Positions 23,498 to 32,051 of a stretch of 35,284 nt of DNA are shown piece by piece. The notes under the pieces are model-generated. The model saw only the letters and a list, made by a program, of their open reading frames with translations. It was not told the origin of the DNA and ran no database searches. The stretch is from an uncultured Myxococcales bacterium (GTDB lineage: Bacteria > Myxococcota_A > Polyangia > Palsa-1104 > JAEUJZ01), in the NCBI GenBank assembly GCA_937868485.1, contig CALMML010000057.1, positions 1 to 35,284 of the forward strand. The letters run 5' to 3'. Position numbers and translations under genes: made by a program. Numbering within the stretch: position 1 is the first letter of the stretch; every line of letters starts with the position of its first letter.

Positions 23498-24194
23498 CGA
23501 AAAGCCCCGCATCTTCGGCCTGCATCTTGAGGTTTGCGAGCTGGTCCCTTTGCCGCTGAAGCCGCATGCGCAGCGACATGAGCACCGCAAACAGCAGCGT
23601 AAACGTCAGCACCGATGTCCACAGCGCCAGCCGCATCGACGGCTCAAGCGTCGGCACCACGCTGGTCTTGGGATGAATCGTCCGCCACAGCGAAACAGAG
23701 ATGTAGATCATCGGCACATCCGCCGCGCCAAACACCATCAGGCCCGCCGACAGCCGAGGTCCGCCCGGTCCGCCATACTTCTCTGCAAACAGTGCGGCCA
23801 CAAAGATGATCCACAACAGCGCACTCGTCGTCAGGCGCACATCCCACTGCCACCACACACCCCACGCTTTGCGCGCCCACAGCGGTCCGGTAAACAGCAC
23901 ACACAGACCGAACACCACCGCCAGCTCTGCCGCTGCAATCGCCACCTGTCGCGACTTTTCAGAGCCACGAAACAGATACAGCGCGCTCGCTCCGCCCGCG
24001 ATGAACGCGCCAATCATCGTTTGCCACGCGCACGGAACGTGGAAGTAGAAGATCCGCTGCACCAGGCCCATCGTCGGCTCGTTGGGAGCCTTCACGATAA
24101 GCTGCGGCGCGATCGCAAACCCGACACAGACAAGCGCAAGCAGTACCAGCTGCGTCGTCGAAAAAACCTTGGGCGAAGGAGTGTGCTGCGTCAT
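23490..24194 (-). CDS. ccmC: Cytochrome c maturation heme-handling protein CcmC
   Basis: 234 residues from the ATG at 24194. It is an integral membrane protein that presents heme to the chaperone CcmE during cytochrome c assembly. Six hydrophobic segments are seen. The tryptophan-rich periplasmic loop reads WGVWWQWDVRLT (111-122). The two axial heme histidines match His52 (FYFHVPCAW) and His174 (TIHPKTS), equivalent to His60 and His184 of E. coli. Frame continuation upstream to 24335 lies within lepB and is not used. It starts 11 bases after the lepB stop and overlaps the next gene by 8. Other ccm genes are not in the window. CcsA/ResC proteins share the WWD motif but are longer. Confidence 0.93.
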   Translation of the reverse strand: MTQHTPSPKVFSTTQLVLLALVCVGFAIAPQLIVKAPNEPTMGLVQRIFYFHVPCAWQTMIGAFIAGGASALYLFRGSEKSRQVAIAAAELAVVFGLCVLFTGPLWARKAWGVWWQWDVRLTTSALLWIIFVAALFAEKYGGPGGPRLSAGLMVFGAADVPMIYISVSLWRTIHPKTSVVPTLEPSMRLALWTSVLTFTLLFAVLMSLRMRLQRQRDQLANLKMQAEDAGLFDE

Positions 24195-24205
24195 GCACCA
24201 ACGTC

Positions 24206-25450
24206 CTAGTGAATCGAGGTAAACAGTCGCTTGAGCCGAACCGACGAGCCCTTGCCCGCCGACCACCAGATGAACCAGGCTTTGCCTTTGATGAACTCGT
24301 ACGGAACAAACGACACCTTGTCGGAAGGTCCGCACTGCATCGCACCATCGAGCCCGCGCTGCTCACACCAGAACCGGCTGTCGTGACTGTGGTCGCGGTT
24401 GTCGCCCATCACGAACACATGCTCGGGCGGAACCACCCACTTCTGACACGGATGCAGGTTCGGCGTCACGTCTTGCACCACGCGGTACGTCTCTGCGCCG
24501 TTCTTTTCACGGAAGCCGCGACAGATCTGATGCGTCCAGCGCGCACCGGGACGCTCTTCATCGAAGTCGTCGTACTCGCACACACCTGACGCTGGCTCAC
24601 GCGGAATCGCCTGACCGTTGATGCTGATCTGCTCGTTACAGACTTCGATCGTATCGCCAGGAATCGCAGCGATTCGCTTGATGAAGTCCTTCTGCACATC
24701 GTGCGGATAGACAAACACGATGACCTCACCGCGCCGAGGCTCACGCAGGTGATGACCGAACTTGATGTTGGTAAACGGAATCCGCAGTCCGAACAGCAGC
24801 TTGTTCACGAAGATGTGATCGCCCACTTGCAGCGTCGGAATCATCGAGCCAGACGGAATCTTGAACGCTTCGACGGTAAACGCGCGCAGCAGCAGCGCAA
24901 TCACAATCGCTCCGCCAATCGACTCACCGTATTCCTGAAGCGGACTTTTGCGCGCAAACGCCAGGTGTTTGTTGATCACTTGATCCAGCGCATGCAGCGT
25001 CCGAATCAGCTCATCGTTGTCTTCCGATTCCATCGCTTTTTCGACGGAAGTCAGCACATCCGACACCGCCGAACGCGCATCCGGACGGAGCTTGGACTCG
25101 TACTTGCGAAAGCGCCGCTGCGCATCTTTGAGCGACAGCGCAGCATCCCGATGCAGCATCAGATCATCGCGGGTCTCATCGATGATCTTGCGATACAGCA
25201 GGTAGGGAATTCCGAAGATCACCGACAGACCGAGCAGCGCAATCACCAGCTGAACCACACGCGGATGCGGCGGCACTTCGGTCAGATCCATGTCGTTTGT
25301 GACATGAACGACCAGCAGAAACAGCCCGAGCAGAAGAGGAACCCCGACCACCCACAAGTGATCGAGCATCAGACGCAGCCATACAGGAGGACGACGACCC
25401 GAAGGCAGAGAGATCGGCTCTGCCTTGTCTTTTCCTGAATCGCTCATCAT
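24206..25450 (-). CDS. lepB: Signal peptidase I with long cytoplasmic insert
   Basis: 414 residues (413 if the second ATG is used). It removes signal peptides from exported proteins at the membrane. Two N-terminal membrane segments (about 35-52 and 68-88) are followed by a charged helical stretch of about 85 residues ([20 protein letters not shown]) that ordinary LepB lacks. Another membrane segment ([13 protein letters not shown]) then precedes the catalytic [10 protein letters not shown] (Ser202). The general base Lys is in [12 protein letters not shown], and the C-terminal box is [15 protein letters not shown]. The expanded region before it ([13 protein letters not shown]) is also longer than usual. 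The start overlaps the lepA stop by 4 bases, implying coupled translation. The two adjacent ATG codons leave the exact first residue uncertain. Confidence 0.95.
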   Translation of the reverse strand: MMSDSGKDKAEPISLPSGRRPPVWLRLMLDHLWVVGVPLLLGLFLLVVHVTNDMDLTEVPPHPRVVQLVIALLGLSVIFGIPYLLYRKIIDETRDDLMLHRDAALSLKDAQRRFRKYESKLRPDARSAVSDVLTSVEKAMESEDNDELIRTLHALDQVINKHLAFARKSPLQEYGESIGGAIVIALLLRAFTVEAFKIPSGSMIPTLQVGDHIFVNKLLFGLRIPFTNIKFGHHLREPRRGEVIVFVYPHDVQKDFIKRIAAIPGDTIEVCNEQISINGQAIPREPASGVCEYDDFDEERPGARWTHQICRGFREKNGAETYRVVQDVTPNLHPCQKWVVPPEHVFVMGDNRDHSHDSRFWCEQRGLDGAMQCGPSDKVSFVPYEFIKGKAWFIWWSAGKGSSVRLKRLFTSIH

Positions 25451-27306
25451 TCATCCACCTTGAGCACCGCCAAGAAGGCCTCTTGCGGAATCTCGACCGA
25501 GCCAATCTGCTTCATCCGCTTTTTGCCCTCTTTCTGGCGCTCAAGCAGCTTGCGCTTGCGGCTGATGTCTCCACCATAACACTTCGCGGTCACGTTCTTG
25601 CGCAGCGCCTTGACGGTCGTTCGCGCAATCACCCGGTTGCCAATCGCAGCCTGAATCGCGACCTCGAACTGCTGCGGAGGCACCAGCTCTTTCATCTTTA
25701 CGCACAGATCGCGACCACGGAAGTACGCGCGGTCCCGGTGCGAGATGATCGACAGCGCATCGACCCGATCTCCGTTCACCAGCAGGTCGAGCCGAATCAG
25801 ATCCGCCCGTCGATAATCAAGCAGCTCCCAGTCGAGCGAAGCGTAGCCACGCGACACCGACTTGAGCTTGTCGTAAAACCCGAACACCACCTCAGCGAGC
25901 GGCAGCTCGTACTTGAGCACGACCCGATCTTCGCCGTTATAGGTCATGCCCACTTGGATACCGCGCCGGTCCTGACACAGCGTGATCAGCGACCCGAGGT
26001 ATTCCGACGGCGTATAGATGCTCGCCATGATGATCGGCTCCTCGATGTAGTCGAGCTTGCCTTCATCCGGCAGCGCCGCCGGGTTGTCGACGATGACCGT
26101 CTCACCACTTGCGTTGGTGGCACGGTATTCCACCGTGGGAGCCGTCGTAATCAGGTCCAGATCGTACTCACGCTCCAGTCGCTCTTGCACGATCTCCATG
26201 TGCAAAAGCCCCAGAAAGCCGCAGCGAAAGCCGAAGCCAAGCGCGAGCGAAGTCTCCGGCTCATAGGTAAAGCTCGCGTCGTTCAGATGCAGCTTTTCCA
26301 GCGCATCACGGAGGTCGGTGTAGCGCGCATTGTCCGTCGGGAAGATACCGGCGAAGACCATCGGCTTGACCACCTTGAAGCCTTCCAGCGGCTCTCCGCA
26401 CGGACGCTCTTGGTGGGTGATGGTGTCGCCGATTTGGGTGTCCGCGACGCTCTTGATGTTGGCGATGACGAAGCCGACTTCGCCGCAGCGCAGCTCTTTG
26501 ATTTCGACCGGGAACGGTGAAAACACGCCAAGTCCGAGCACTTCGAACGACTTGCCCGTCGCCATCAATCGGATCTTGTCGCCGATCTTGATGCTGCCGC
26601 TCTTTACCCGCACTTGGGTGACGACGCCGCGATAGTTGTCGTACCAAGAGTCAAAGATGAGCGCTTGCAGCGGCGCTGTCGGATCGCCCTTCGGCGGCGG
26701 CACCAGCTGAACCACCGCTTCCAAGATCTCCGCGATGCCGCGTCCGTCCTTGGCACTCGCCGGAATCGCCATCGAGGCATCAATGCCAATCACGTCCTCG
26801 ATCTGCTTGCGAATCCGCTCGGGTTCCGCCGATGGCAGGTCGATCTTGTTTAAGACCGGCACGATCTCTAGGTTGCTGTCGAGCGCGACATACACGTTCG
26901 CCAGCGTCTGGGCCTGCACACCTTGCGAGGCATCGACGACGAGCAGCGCACCCTCACACGCCGCCAGGCTGCGACTCACTTCGTAGTGAAAGTCGACGTG
27001 GCCCGGCGTATCGATCAGGTTCAGCTGATACTCGACGCCGTCTTTGGCGCGATAACGCAGCCGCACCGTCTGCGCTTTGATGGTGATGCCGCGCTCTCGC
27101 TCAAGCTCCATCTTATCGAGGAACTGATCTTGCTTTTCGCGGTCGCTCAGCGCGCCACAGGCTTCGAGCAGACGGTCAGCCAGCGTCGACTTACCGTGGT
27201 CGATGTGCGCGATGATCGAAAAGTTACGAATGTTGGTTAGATACACGGCCCCGCCGGACGGGGTCAGTGCAGAAGCTGGAGCTGGTGAGTGAGCGTCTTG
27301 AGACAT
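25447..27306 (-). CDS. lepA: Elongation factor 4 (ribosomal back-translocase GTPase)
   Basis: 619 residues; most are about 600. It binds the ribosome and reverses or remodels translocation under stress. GTPase motifs are AHIDHGKST (33-41), DTPGHVDF and [10 protein letters not shown]. The elongation-factor domains II, III and V follow. The LepA-specific C-terminal domain is seen with [20 protein letters not shown] and [18 protein letters not shown]. About 22 extra residues at the N-terminus are Ala/Pro-rich. No Shine-Dalgarno sequence is visible; TAAGCT ends 5 bases before the ATG. It heads the lepA-lepB-ccmC-ccmD operon, joined to lepB by a 4-base overlap. Confidence 0.97.
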   Translation of the reverse strand: MSQDAHSPAPASALTPSGGAVYLTNIRNFSIIAHIDHGKSTLADRLLEACGALSDREKQDQFLDKMELERERGITIKAQTVRLRYRAKDGVEYQLNLIDTPGHVDFHYEVSRSLAACEGALLVVDASQGVQAQTLANVYVALDSNLEIVPVLNKIDLPSAEPERIRKQIEDVIGIDASMAIPASAKDGRGIAEILEAVVQLVPPPKGDPTAPLQALIFDSWYDNYRGVVTQVRVKSGSIKIGDKIRLMATGKSFEVLGLGVFSPFPVEIKELRCGEVGFVIANIKSVADTQIGDTITHQERPCGEPLEGFKVVKPMVFAGIFPTDNARYTDLRDALEKLHLNDASFTYEPETSLALGFGFRCGFLGLLHMEIVQERLEREYDLDLITTAPTVEYRATNASGETVIVDNPAALPDEGKLDYIEEPIIMASIYTPSEYLGSLITLCQDRRGIQVGMTYNGEDRVVLKYELPLAEVVFGFYDKLKSVSRGYASLDWELLDYRRADLIRLDLLVNGDRVDALSIISHRDRAYFRGRDLCVKMKELVPPQQFEVAIQAAIGNRVIARTTVKALRKNVTAKCYGGDISRKRKLLERQKEGKKRMKQIGSVEIPQEAFLAVLKVDE

Positions 27307-27311
27307 GGCAG

Positions 27312-27317
27312 AGCTTA
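27312..27317 (-). promoter_or_regulatory. Candidate -10 hexamer (TAAGCT) for the lepA operon
   Basis: TAAGCT ends 5 bases before the lepA ATG on the minus strand, with no Shine-Dalgarno sequence between. The 113-base gap to serC also holds no gene. Supporting -35 sequence is poor. Confidence 0.3.
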
Positions 27318-27419
27318 CGGTGAAGCGGGCAAATCAAGTCACTAAACAGGGGGAAGCGCAAGTCTGTTCCCGCTCCCGCTGTGTTTCGCTGGACTCGACG
27401 GTTGATGGTTACGCTGCGA

Positions 27420-28520
27420 CTAGCCGTGACGGGCTGCGAAGTCGCGCATGAAGCTGGCCAGCGCCTGGGCACCAGCCATGGGAAACGCGTTGTAGACCGA
27501 AGCGCGAATGCCACCGACGGAGCGATGACCTTTCAGTCCGTCCATGCCCGCCGCTTTGGCTTCTTTGGCGAACTGTTCTTCCAGCGCTTCCGAGGGCAGG
27601 CGGAACGTAATGTTCATCAGCGAGCGACTGTCCGACGCCGCGTGGCCACGATAAAAGCCCGACATCGCGTCTATCGCGTCATAGATAAGCTGCGCCTTGG
27701 CTTGGTTGTGCGCCGCCATCTGTGCCAGTCCGCCGAAGCGCTTGAGCCAGCGCAGCACCAAGTGAACGATGTAGATCGGAAACACGGGCGGCGTGTTGTA
27801 GAGCGACTTGTTTTCGACGTAGGTGCGGTAGTTCATCATGATCGGCAGCTTGGCCTGCGCTGCCTTGTCGAGCCGCAGCATGTCATCGCGAACCAGCACG
27901 ACGGTGACCCCCGCCGGACCGGCGTTCTTCTGCGCCCCCGCGTAGATGAGCCCGTAGCGCGCCACATCGACGGGCCGCGACAGAAAGTCACTCGACATAT
28001 CACAAACGATTGGCAGGCCACCTGCGTCGGGCTCGTGCTGCCACTCGGTGCCCCAGATCGTGTTGTTGCTGGTGGTGTGAACGTAAGCGACGCGGTCGGA
28101 GCAGCGCAGCTCTTCGTTTTTCGGAATGCGACGGAACTGCTCGGACTCTGTGCTGGCGGCGACGTGGGTTTCGCCGACGCGCTGCGCCTCGATGAGCGCT
28201 TTTTTCGACCACTCGCCGGTCAGTACGTAGTTTCCGACGGTTCCCGGCACAAGCAGGTTCATCGGCACCATCGAAAACTGCGTCGTCGCACCGCCCGATA
28301 GAAACAGCACGCGATAGCCACTGGGGACAGCCAGCAGCTCACGCAGGTTGGCTTCGGTCTCACCGATGATCGCTTCGAACTCTTTGCTGCGGTGACTGCA
28401 CTCCAGGATTCCGACGCCGCTCGATCCGAGCGACAGCAGGTTGTCTCGCGCTTCGACGAGAACTTCTTCAGGAAGGACAGCCGGACCGGCAGAGAAGTTG
28501 AAGATGCGATGGGTCGTCAT
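27420..28520 (-). CDS. serC: Phosphoserine aminotransferase
   Basis: 366 residues, the standard length. It makes 3-phosphoserine from 3-phosphohydroxypyruvate and glutamate in serine biosynthesis, and often acts in pyridoxal phosphate synthesis. It opens with HRIFNFSAGPAVLPEEVL. LSGGATTQFSMVPMNL binds the PLP phosphate. The PLP lysine is Lys198 in YAGAQKNAGPAG. GGIRASVYNAFP closes the conserved C-terminal region. The ATG at 28520 was chosen at the conserved MTTHRIFNF start. An AAGGAG lies 14 bases upstream, farther than usual. The frame extends to 28634 only as antisense shadow. It is divergent from the lipoprotein gene at 28582 and precedes lepA on the same strand. Confidence 0.96.
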   Translation of the reverse strand: MTTHRIFNFSAGPAVLPEEVLVEARDNLLSLGSSGVGILECSHRSKEFEAIIGETEANLRELLAVPSGYRVLFLSGGATTQFSMVPMNLLVPGTVGNYVLTGEWSKKALIEAQRVGETHVAASTESEQFRRIPKNEELRCSDRVAYVHTTSNNTIWGTEWQHEPDAGGLPIVCDMSSDFLSRPVDVARYGLIYAGAQKNAGPAGVTVVLVRDDMLRLDKAAQAKLPIMMNYRTYVENKSLYNTPPVFPIYIVHLVLRWLKRFGGLAQMAAHNQAKAQLIYDAIDAMSGFYRGHAASDSRSLMNITFRLPSEALEEQFAKEAKAAGMDGLKGHRSVGGIRASVYNAFPMAGAQALASFMRDFAARHG

Positions 28521-28567
28521 GACGAGCCAAGGTACTCCTTCTTTTCGGTGTAACCAAGCGAAGCTGG

Positions 28568-28573
28568 TAAGGT
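28568..28573 (+). promoter_or_regulatory. Candidate -10 hexamer (TAAGGT) for the lipoprotein-Nudix unit
   Basis: TAAGGT ends 8 bases before the ATG at 28582 and no Shine-Dalgarno sequence is seen. The 61-base divergent gap to serC leaves little room for two separate promoters with leaders. Confidence 0.3.
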
Positions 28574-28581
28574 GGGACCCG

Positions 28582-29430
28582 ATGCGCGCTCGCTGGTTCA
28601 CGCTGCTTGTCCCTGCGCTGATTGGCTGTCCCAAGCCGGTTGTGCTTCGGCCCTACCCTGCGCCCCCGCCGATTGAGCTGCTGCTACAAGCTCGTCAAAG
28701 CCATCAGCGCGTTCAGTCGATAAAGCTCTATGGCAAGGCCGATGTTCCCGACGACAAAGGTGGCCGCGTAAAGCTGGACATCTCGGTGGCGGTGCAGCGT
28801 CCGGCCAAGCTCCGACTGTCCGCAGAGAGCGTGCTTGCGGGACCGATCTTGACGCTGGCAACCGACGGACAGCGCTATCAGCTGCTCGACTCGCAGAACA
28901 ATCGCTACCTGAGCAGCGTCGTGACCCCGTGTGCCATGGCCAGGCTGCTGCGGGTCGCGCTGCCGCCGACCGTGCTGGCCGATGTGCTGACAGGTGGCGT
29001 GCCGGTCTTGGAAGGGGAAAACCTAGCCATCGACACCGCGTGGGACAGCCAAGAAGGCGGGCGCGAAGTGCTCAAGCTGACGGACGGACAAGGTCGCCGC
29101 CAAGTGCTGTATCTGCAGGCCGTGGCCGGTCAAGCGCCGCCCAAAGACTTCGATGTCGTGCAGAGCGAGCTGATGGGCTCTGACGGACGACCCTTTCTGC
29201 GCATCCGTCATCAGCGCTTTGCGGACCAAGACGTGACCCCCAAGCTGCGCCTGCCCAAGCAGTCTCACATCGAAGATCTCGTGGGCAACAGCGAGGTCAA
29301 GCTGCGCTGGAAAGAGAGCGAAGTAAACCCAACCCTTCCGTCTGAGTTATTCTCTTTGCAGCAGCCCGCAGGCATCCCAAACGATCTCGATCCCTGCGTG
29401 GACGCACCTTCAGCCACTGTTTCGCCATGA
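28582..29430 (+). CDS. LolA/LolB-like (DUF4292-type) outer-membrane lipoprotein
   Basis: 282 residues from the ATG at 28582. A short signal ends in lipobox LIGC (Cys16). The mature domain has the open-barrel pattern of the LolA/LolB superfamily: HQRVQSIKLYGKADV, KLDISVAVQRPAKLRLSAE, GPILTLATDGQRYQLLDSQN and later strands. Such proteins may carry lipids or lipoproteins between envelope layers. Whether this one binds cargo is unknown. It ends with a Pro/Asp tail. It overlaps the following Nudix gene by 4 bases, so both are one unit. The longer in-frame start inside the divergent serC region is rejected because of the lipoprotein signal. Confidence 0.82.
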   Translation: MRARWFTLLVPALIGCPKPVVLRPYPAPPPIELLLQARQSHQRVQSIKLYGKADVPDDKGGRVKLDISVAVQRPAKLRLSAESVLAGPILTLATDGQRYQLLDSQNNRYLSSVVTPCAMARLLRVALPPTVLADVLTGGVPVLEGENLAIDTAWDSQEGGREVLKLTDGQGRRQVLYLQAVAGQAPPKDFDVVQSELMGSDGRPFLRIRHQRFADQDVTPKLRLPKQSHIEDLVGNSEVKLRWKESEVNPTLPSELFSLQQPAGIPNDLDPCVDAPSATVSP

Positions 29431-30044
29431 GCCCGCCCGACTCCGCATTTGACGCTGCTGCACTCGCCAAGAAGCTGCGCTCTCGACCCCGACAGCGCTG
29501 GCAGCAGGATGGCTTTCGCGAATCGGCAGTGCTGGTGCCGCTGGTGATGTCCGCCGACGGACACAGCCCGGATGTGCTGTACATCGTGCGCACCGCATCG
29601 CTGCCAACCCACGCCGGACAGGTCGCGTTTCCGGGCGGCAAGCGTGAACCGAGCGATCACACGCTGGATGTCACCGCGCTGCGAGAGACGCATGAAGAGC
29701 TGGGCATCGCCGCCGAGCACGTCGAGCTACTCGGACAGCTAGACGACATGCCAACGCCGATGGGCTTTAACATCACGCCGGTCGTTGGGCTGATTCAAGG
29801 GCCGCTCCAGCTGTCGCCAAACCACGGGGAAGTCGCCGCAACCTTCACGGTGCCGCTCTACGAGCTACCAGGCCGCTACCGCGAAGCCGGCAAGGCCGAG
29901 TGGAAGGGCCATGTGTACACGATGCACGAGTTTGCTCACCCGACCTATCGCATCTGGGGAGCGACGGCAGCGATGACCCTGCAGCTCCTGCATCTGCTTG
30001 GACTGATGCCCTTTTCGGGACGCGCGCCATCGGCCATTCGCTAG
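29427..30044 (+). CDS. Nudix hydrolase of the CoA pyrophosphatase (NUDT7/NUDT8-like) group
   Basis: 205 residues. The signature LPTHAGQVAFPGGKRE (60-75) is the UPF0035 motif that marks CoA-type Nudix enzymes. The Nudix box proper follows: GG..E..D.......ALRETHEELGI, with the metal-binding RETHEELG. The likely reaction is hydrolysis of CoA or acyl-CoA to 3',5'-ADP and phosphopantetheine; this is inferred. LLHLLGLMPF near the C-terminus is hydrophobic but too short for a sure membrane anchor. Its ATG overlaps the lipoprotein stop (ATGA, 29427-29430). Confidence 0.92.
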   Translation: MSPPDSAFDAAALAKKLRSRPRQRWQQDGFRESAVLVPLVMSADGHSPDVLYIVRTASLPTHAGQVAFPGGKREPSDHTLDVTALRETHEELGIAAEHVELLGQLDDMPTPMGFNITPVVGLIQGPLQLSPNHGEVAATFTVPLYELPGRYREAGKAEWKGHVYTMHEFAHPTYRIWGATAAMTLQLLHLLGLMPFSGRAPSAIR

Positions 30045-30136
30045 CCCTTCACGATTCAGCGCACTGTCGCTTTGTCCGTTTCTGACAAGTCTTTGTCCCT
30101 TCTTGCAAAGCAGCCAATCCGCGCCTGCGGTTATCT

Positions 30137-30151
30137 CTGTGTTCAACACAG
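30137..30151. promoter_or_regulatory. Odd palindrome upstream of the MBL-fold lipoprotein gene
   Basis: CTGTGTT-C-AACACAG is perfectly symmetrical about one base (7-bp arms). It lies about 66 bases before the gene at 30217. A dimeric regulator could bind here; no regulator gene is adjacent. Confidence 0.4.
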
Positions 30152-30196
30152 CCGCTGAGCCCACGCGAACAGCTCGCGCGCGGCTCACTCAGCGGC
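30151..30196 (+). promoter_or_regulatory. Long-range hairpin in the leader of the MBL-fold lipoprotein gene
   Basis: GCCGCTGAG (30151-30159) and CTCAGCGGC (30188-30196) pair perfectly across 28 bases. Inside them CGCGA/TCGCG can also pair. The stem ends 6 bases before the AGGAG ribosome-binding site (30203-30207). It may control translation, or end transcription from the Nudix gene, whose stop is about 105 bases upstream. Confidence 0.4.
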
Positions 30197-30216
30197 CCAC
30201 TCAGGAGACGCTTGTC

Positions 30217-31074
30217 ATGACCCTTCGGACGCAACTGCTTGGTTCCCTTGTCTCGCTCGCTCTCGCTACTGGCTGCGGATCGCCCGTTGAGCTTCACGTC
30301 AGCAACTACCAGAGCGACGCGACCTTCGCCGTCAACTCCTACCTCATCAGCGGGGAAAGCGACGCGATCTTGGTCGACGGACAGTTTACGCGCGGCGACG
30401 CAGAAAAGGTCGTCACCATGGTCAAAGCCTCGGGCAAGACGCTGCGCTCGATCTTTTTGACCCATGCGCATCCCGACCACTACCTGGGACTTGATGTGAT
30501 TGCCACCGCGTTTCCCGGTGTTCCGATCGTCGCCACGCCCGAAGTCGTCGCCGAGTTCGTGGCCAAAGGCCCCGCAGCACTGGCCAGCGCCAAGACCAAC
30601 TTTGGTGCGGCCAACATTGCCGACAAGCTGGCGACGGTCACGCCGATCACCGATGACAAGCTGGTACTTGAAGGGGAAGCGCTACAGATCGTCAAGCTGT
30701 CCGACGGAGAAAGTGCTTCCGCAGCCGCGCTCTATGGCAGCCGTCAGAAGCTGATTGTCTCGGGCGACCTGATCTACAACCGCGCGTACCTGTGGCTCGC
30801 CGAGTGCAAGAGCGACGCGTGGGTCAACAACCTGCGCAGCCTCAGCAGCCTCGGCGCAATCGAGCAGGTGTATCCAGGACACGGTGCCGCACCAGCGACT
30901 GCTTCAGTGATCGACGAAAACATCCAGTACATCAGCACCGTCATCCCGATCTTGCAGAGCGCCAACACCGCTGCCGACGCCATCACCAAGGTCAAGCAGC
31001 GCTATAGCTACACGGGCGGCGGCCTGCTCGACTACAGCACGCAGATCTACTTTTCCGCCTGCAAGAAGCCGTAG
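30217..31074 (+). CDS. Metallo-beta-lactamase-fold lipoprotein
   Basis: 285 residues from the ATG at 30217, with AGGAG 9 bases upstream. The lipoprotein signal ends in LATGC (Cys about 20). The di-metal core motif is THAHPDHYLG (His83, His85, Asp87, His88). SGDLIYNRAYLWLAE supplies the bridging Asp and VYPGHGAAP the last His. So it is a predicted metal-dependent hydrolase on the outer membrane or in the periplasm. The substrate cannot be predicted; the broad group includes glyoxalase II-like and quinoprotein-associated enzymes. It is preceded by a palindrome and a strong hairpin, suggesting regulated expression. The first in-frame start at 30103 is rejected. Confidence 0.9.
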   Translation: MTLRTQLLGSLVSLALATGCGSPVELHVSNYQSDATFAVNSYLISGESDAILVDGQFTRGDAEKVVTMVKASGKTLRSIFLTHAHPDHYLGLDVIATAFPGVPIVATPEVVAEFVAKGPAALASAKTNFGAANIADKLATVTPITDDKLVLEGEALQIVKLSDGESASAAALYGSRQKLIVSGDLIYNRAYLWLAECKSDAWVNNLRSLSSLGAIEQVYPGHGAAPATASVIDENIQYISTVIPILQSANTAADAITKVKQRYSYTGGGLLDYSTQIYFSACKKP

Positions 31075-31100
31075 TCACGCAGCCGAAGACGACAGCTCCG

Positions 31101-31955
31101 CTACTTGCTGATCCCGCACAGCTTCTCGCTCAAGCCCCACAGACCATCGGCCAGCGACGCATCTTGCGCCAGCTTAGAGGTCTTGACCGGCTTGCAGTCA
31201 ACGCAGTACTCGCCAGCTAGCTTGCCCGCTTCGGCACTCGTCGCCAGCCAGATCAGCGTCTCGGCGCCTTTTTCCGGCGTACGCGCGAACACCTTGGCCG
31301 TCCAGCGAATCAGCGACGACATCAAGCCATCGTTGTTCTGCCCAAAGCCGGTCTGGACAAACCCTGGGTGAAAGCAGTTCGTCACGATGCCTTTTTCTCG
31401 CTGAGCAAGCGCCCGCGTAAACAGGATGTTGCACAGCTTCGAGTCACCGTACGAGCCAAAGCCCGCGACCTTGCCGTCTCGCTTGGCAATCGCTTGCAGA
31501 TCGACCTTGCCCGCCTGATGCGCCGCACTTGAGGTGCTGACCACCCGCGATCCAGCCGTCTTGCGCAGCAGCGGCAGCAGCTCATGCGTCAGCAGGAAGT
31601 AGCCCAGGTGATTGAGCGCAAACGTCATCTCAAAGCCGTCCGCCGACAGCTTGTAGTCGGCAAAGTACGCGCCCGCGTTGTTCACCAGCACATCGAGCCG
31701 ATCGTACTTCTTCGCAAACGCCGCAGCGACAGCGCGCACGTCAGCAAGCGTCGACATGTCTCCCAGCAGAAGCTCGATCTGACTGTTGTGACTCTGGCTC
31801 TTTAGCTCCGTGACGACGCGCTCGCTCTTTTCTTTGTTGCGACCCACGACCACCAGCGTTGCGCCTCGTCGAGCAAACTCCAGCGCCGCTGCTTTGCCGA
31901 TGCCTTCCGTCGCGCCTGTGACCAGAAACACCTTGCCGTTCAGATCGTTTGCCAT
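31101..31955 (-). CDS. Short-chain dehydrogenase/reductase (retinol dehydrogenase-like)
   Basis: 284 residues, slightly longer than the usual 250. The nucleotide-binding motif is TGATEGIG (13-20) followed by VVVGRN, which suggests NADPH preference. The catalytic set is NNAG, Ser in VVSTSSAAH, and Tyr-x3-Lys in SYGDSKLCN. The C-terminal half (FHPGFVQTGF and EYCVDCKPVK) resembles retinol dehydrogenase/WWOX-like members. The substrate is unknown. GGGAGG lies about 10 bases before the ATG. A TATGAT (31986-31991, minus strand) is a possible -10 about 30 bases upstream. It lies downstream of the ClpX-like gene on the same strand, 96 bases away. Confidence 0.92.
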   Translation of the reverse strand: MANDLNGKVFLVTGATEGIGKAAALEFARRGATLVVVGRNKEKSERVVTELKSQSHNSQIELLLGDMSTLADVRAVAAAFAKKYDRLDVLVNNAGAYFADYKLSADGFEMTFALNHLGYFLLTHELLPLLRKTAGSRVVSTSSAAHQAGKVDLQAIAKRDGKVAGFGSYGDSKLCNILFTRALAQREKGIVTNCFHPGFVQTGFGQNNDGLMSSLIRWTAKVFARTPEKGAETLIWLATSAEAGKLAGEYCVDCKPVKTSKLAQDASLADGLWGLSEKLCGISK

Positions 31956-32051
31956 CTACATCGCGCCTCCCAGCGCCAAGTCGACATCATAGCGGCGAGC
32001 CGACCTGGCTGGTAGCATGCCGTCGCCCAGCTATGGACTGCGCACAGAGCG

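Noticed and set aside
25483-26520. A 345-residue plus-strand open frame inside lepA
   Set aside because: It is antisense to the highly conserved lepA and has no recognisable protein features.
27381-28301. A 306-residue plus-strand open frame inside serC
   Set aside because: It is antisense to serC, which is certain from its PLP motifs.
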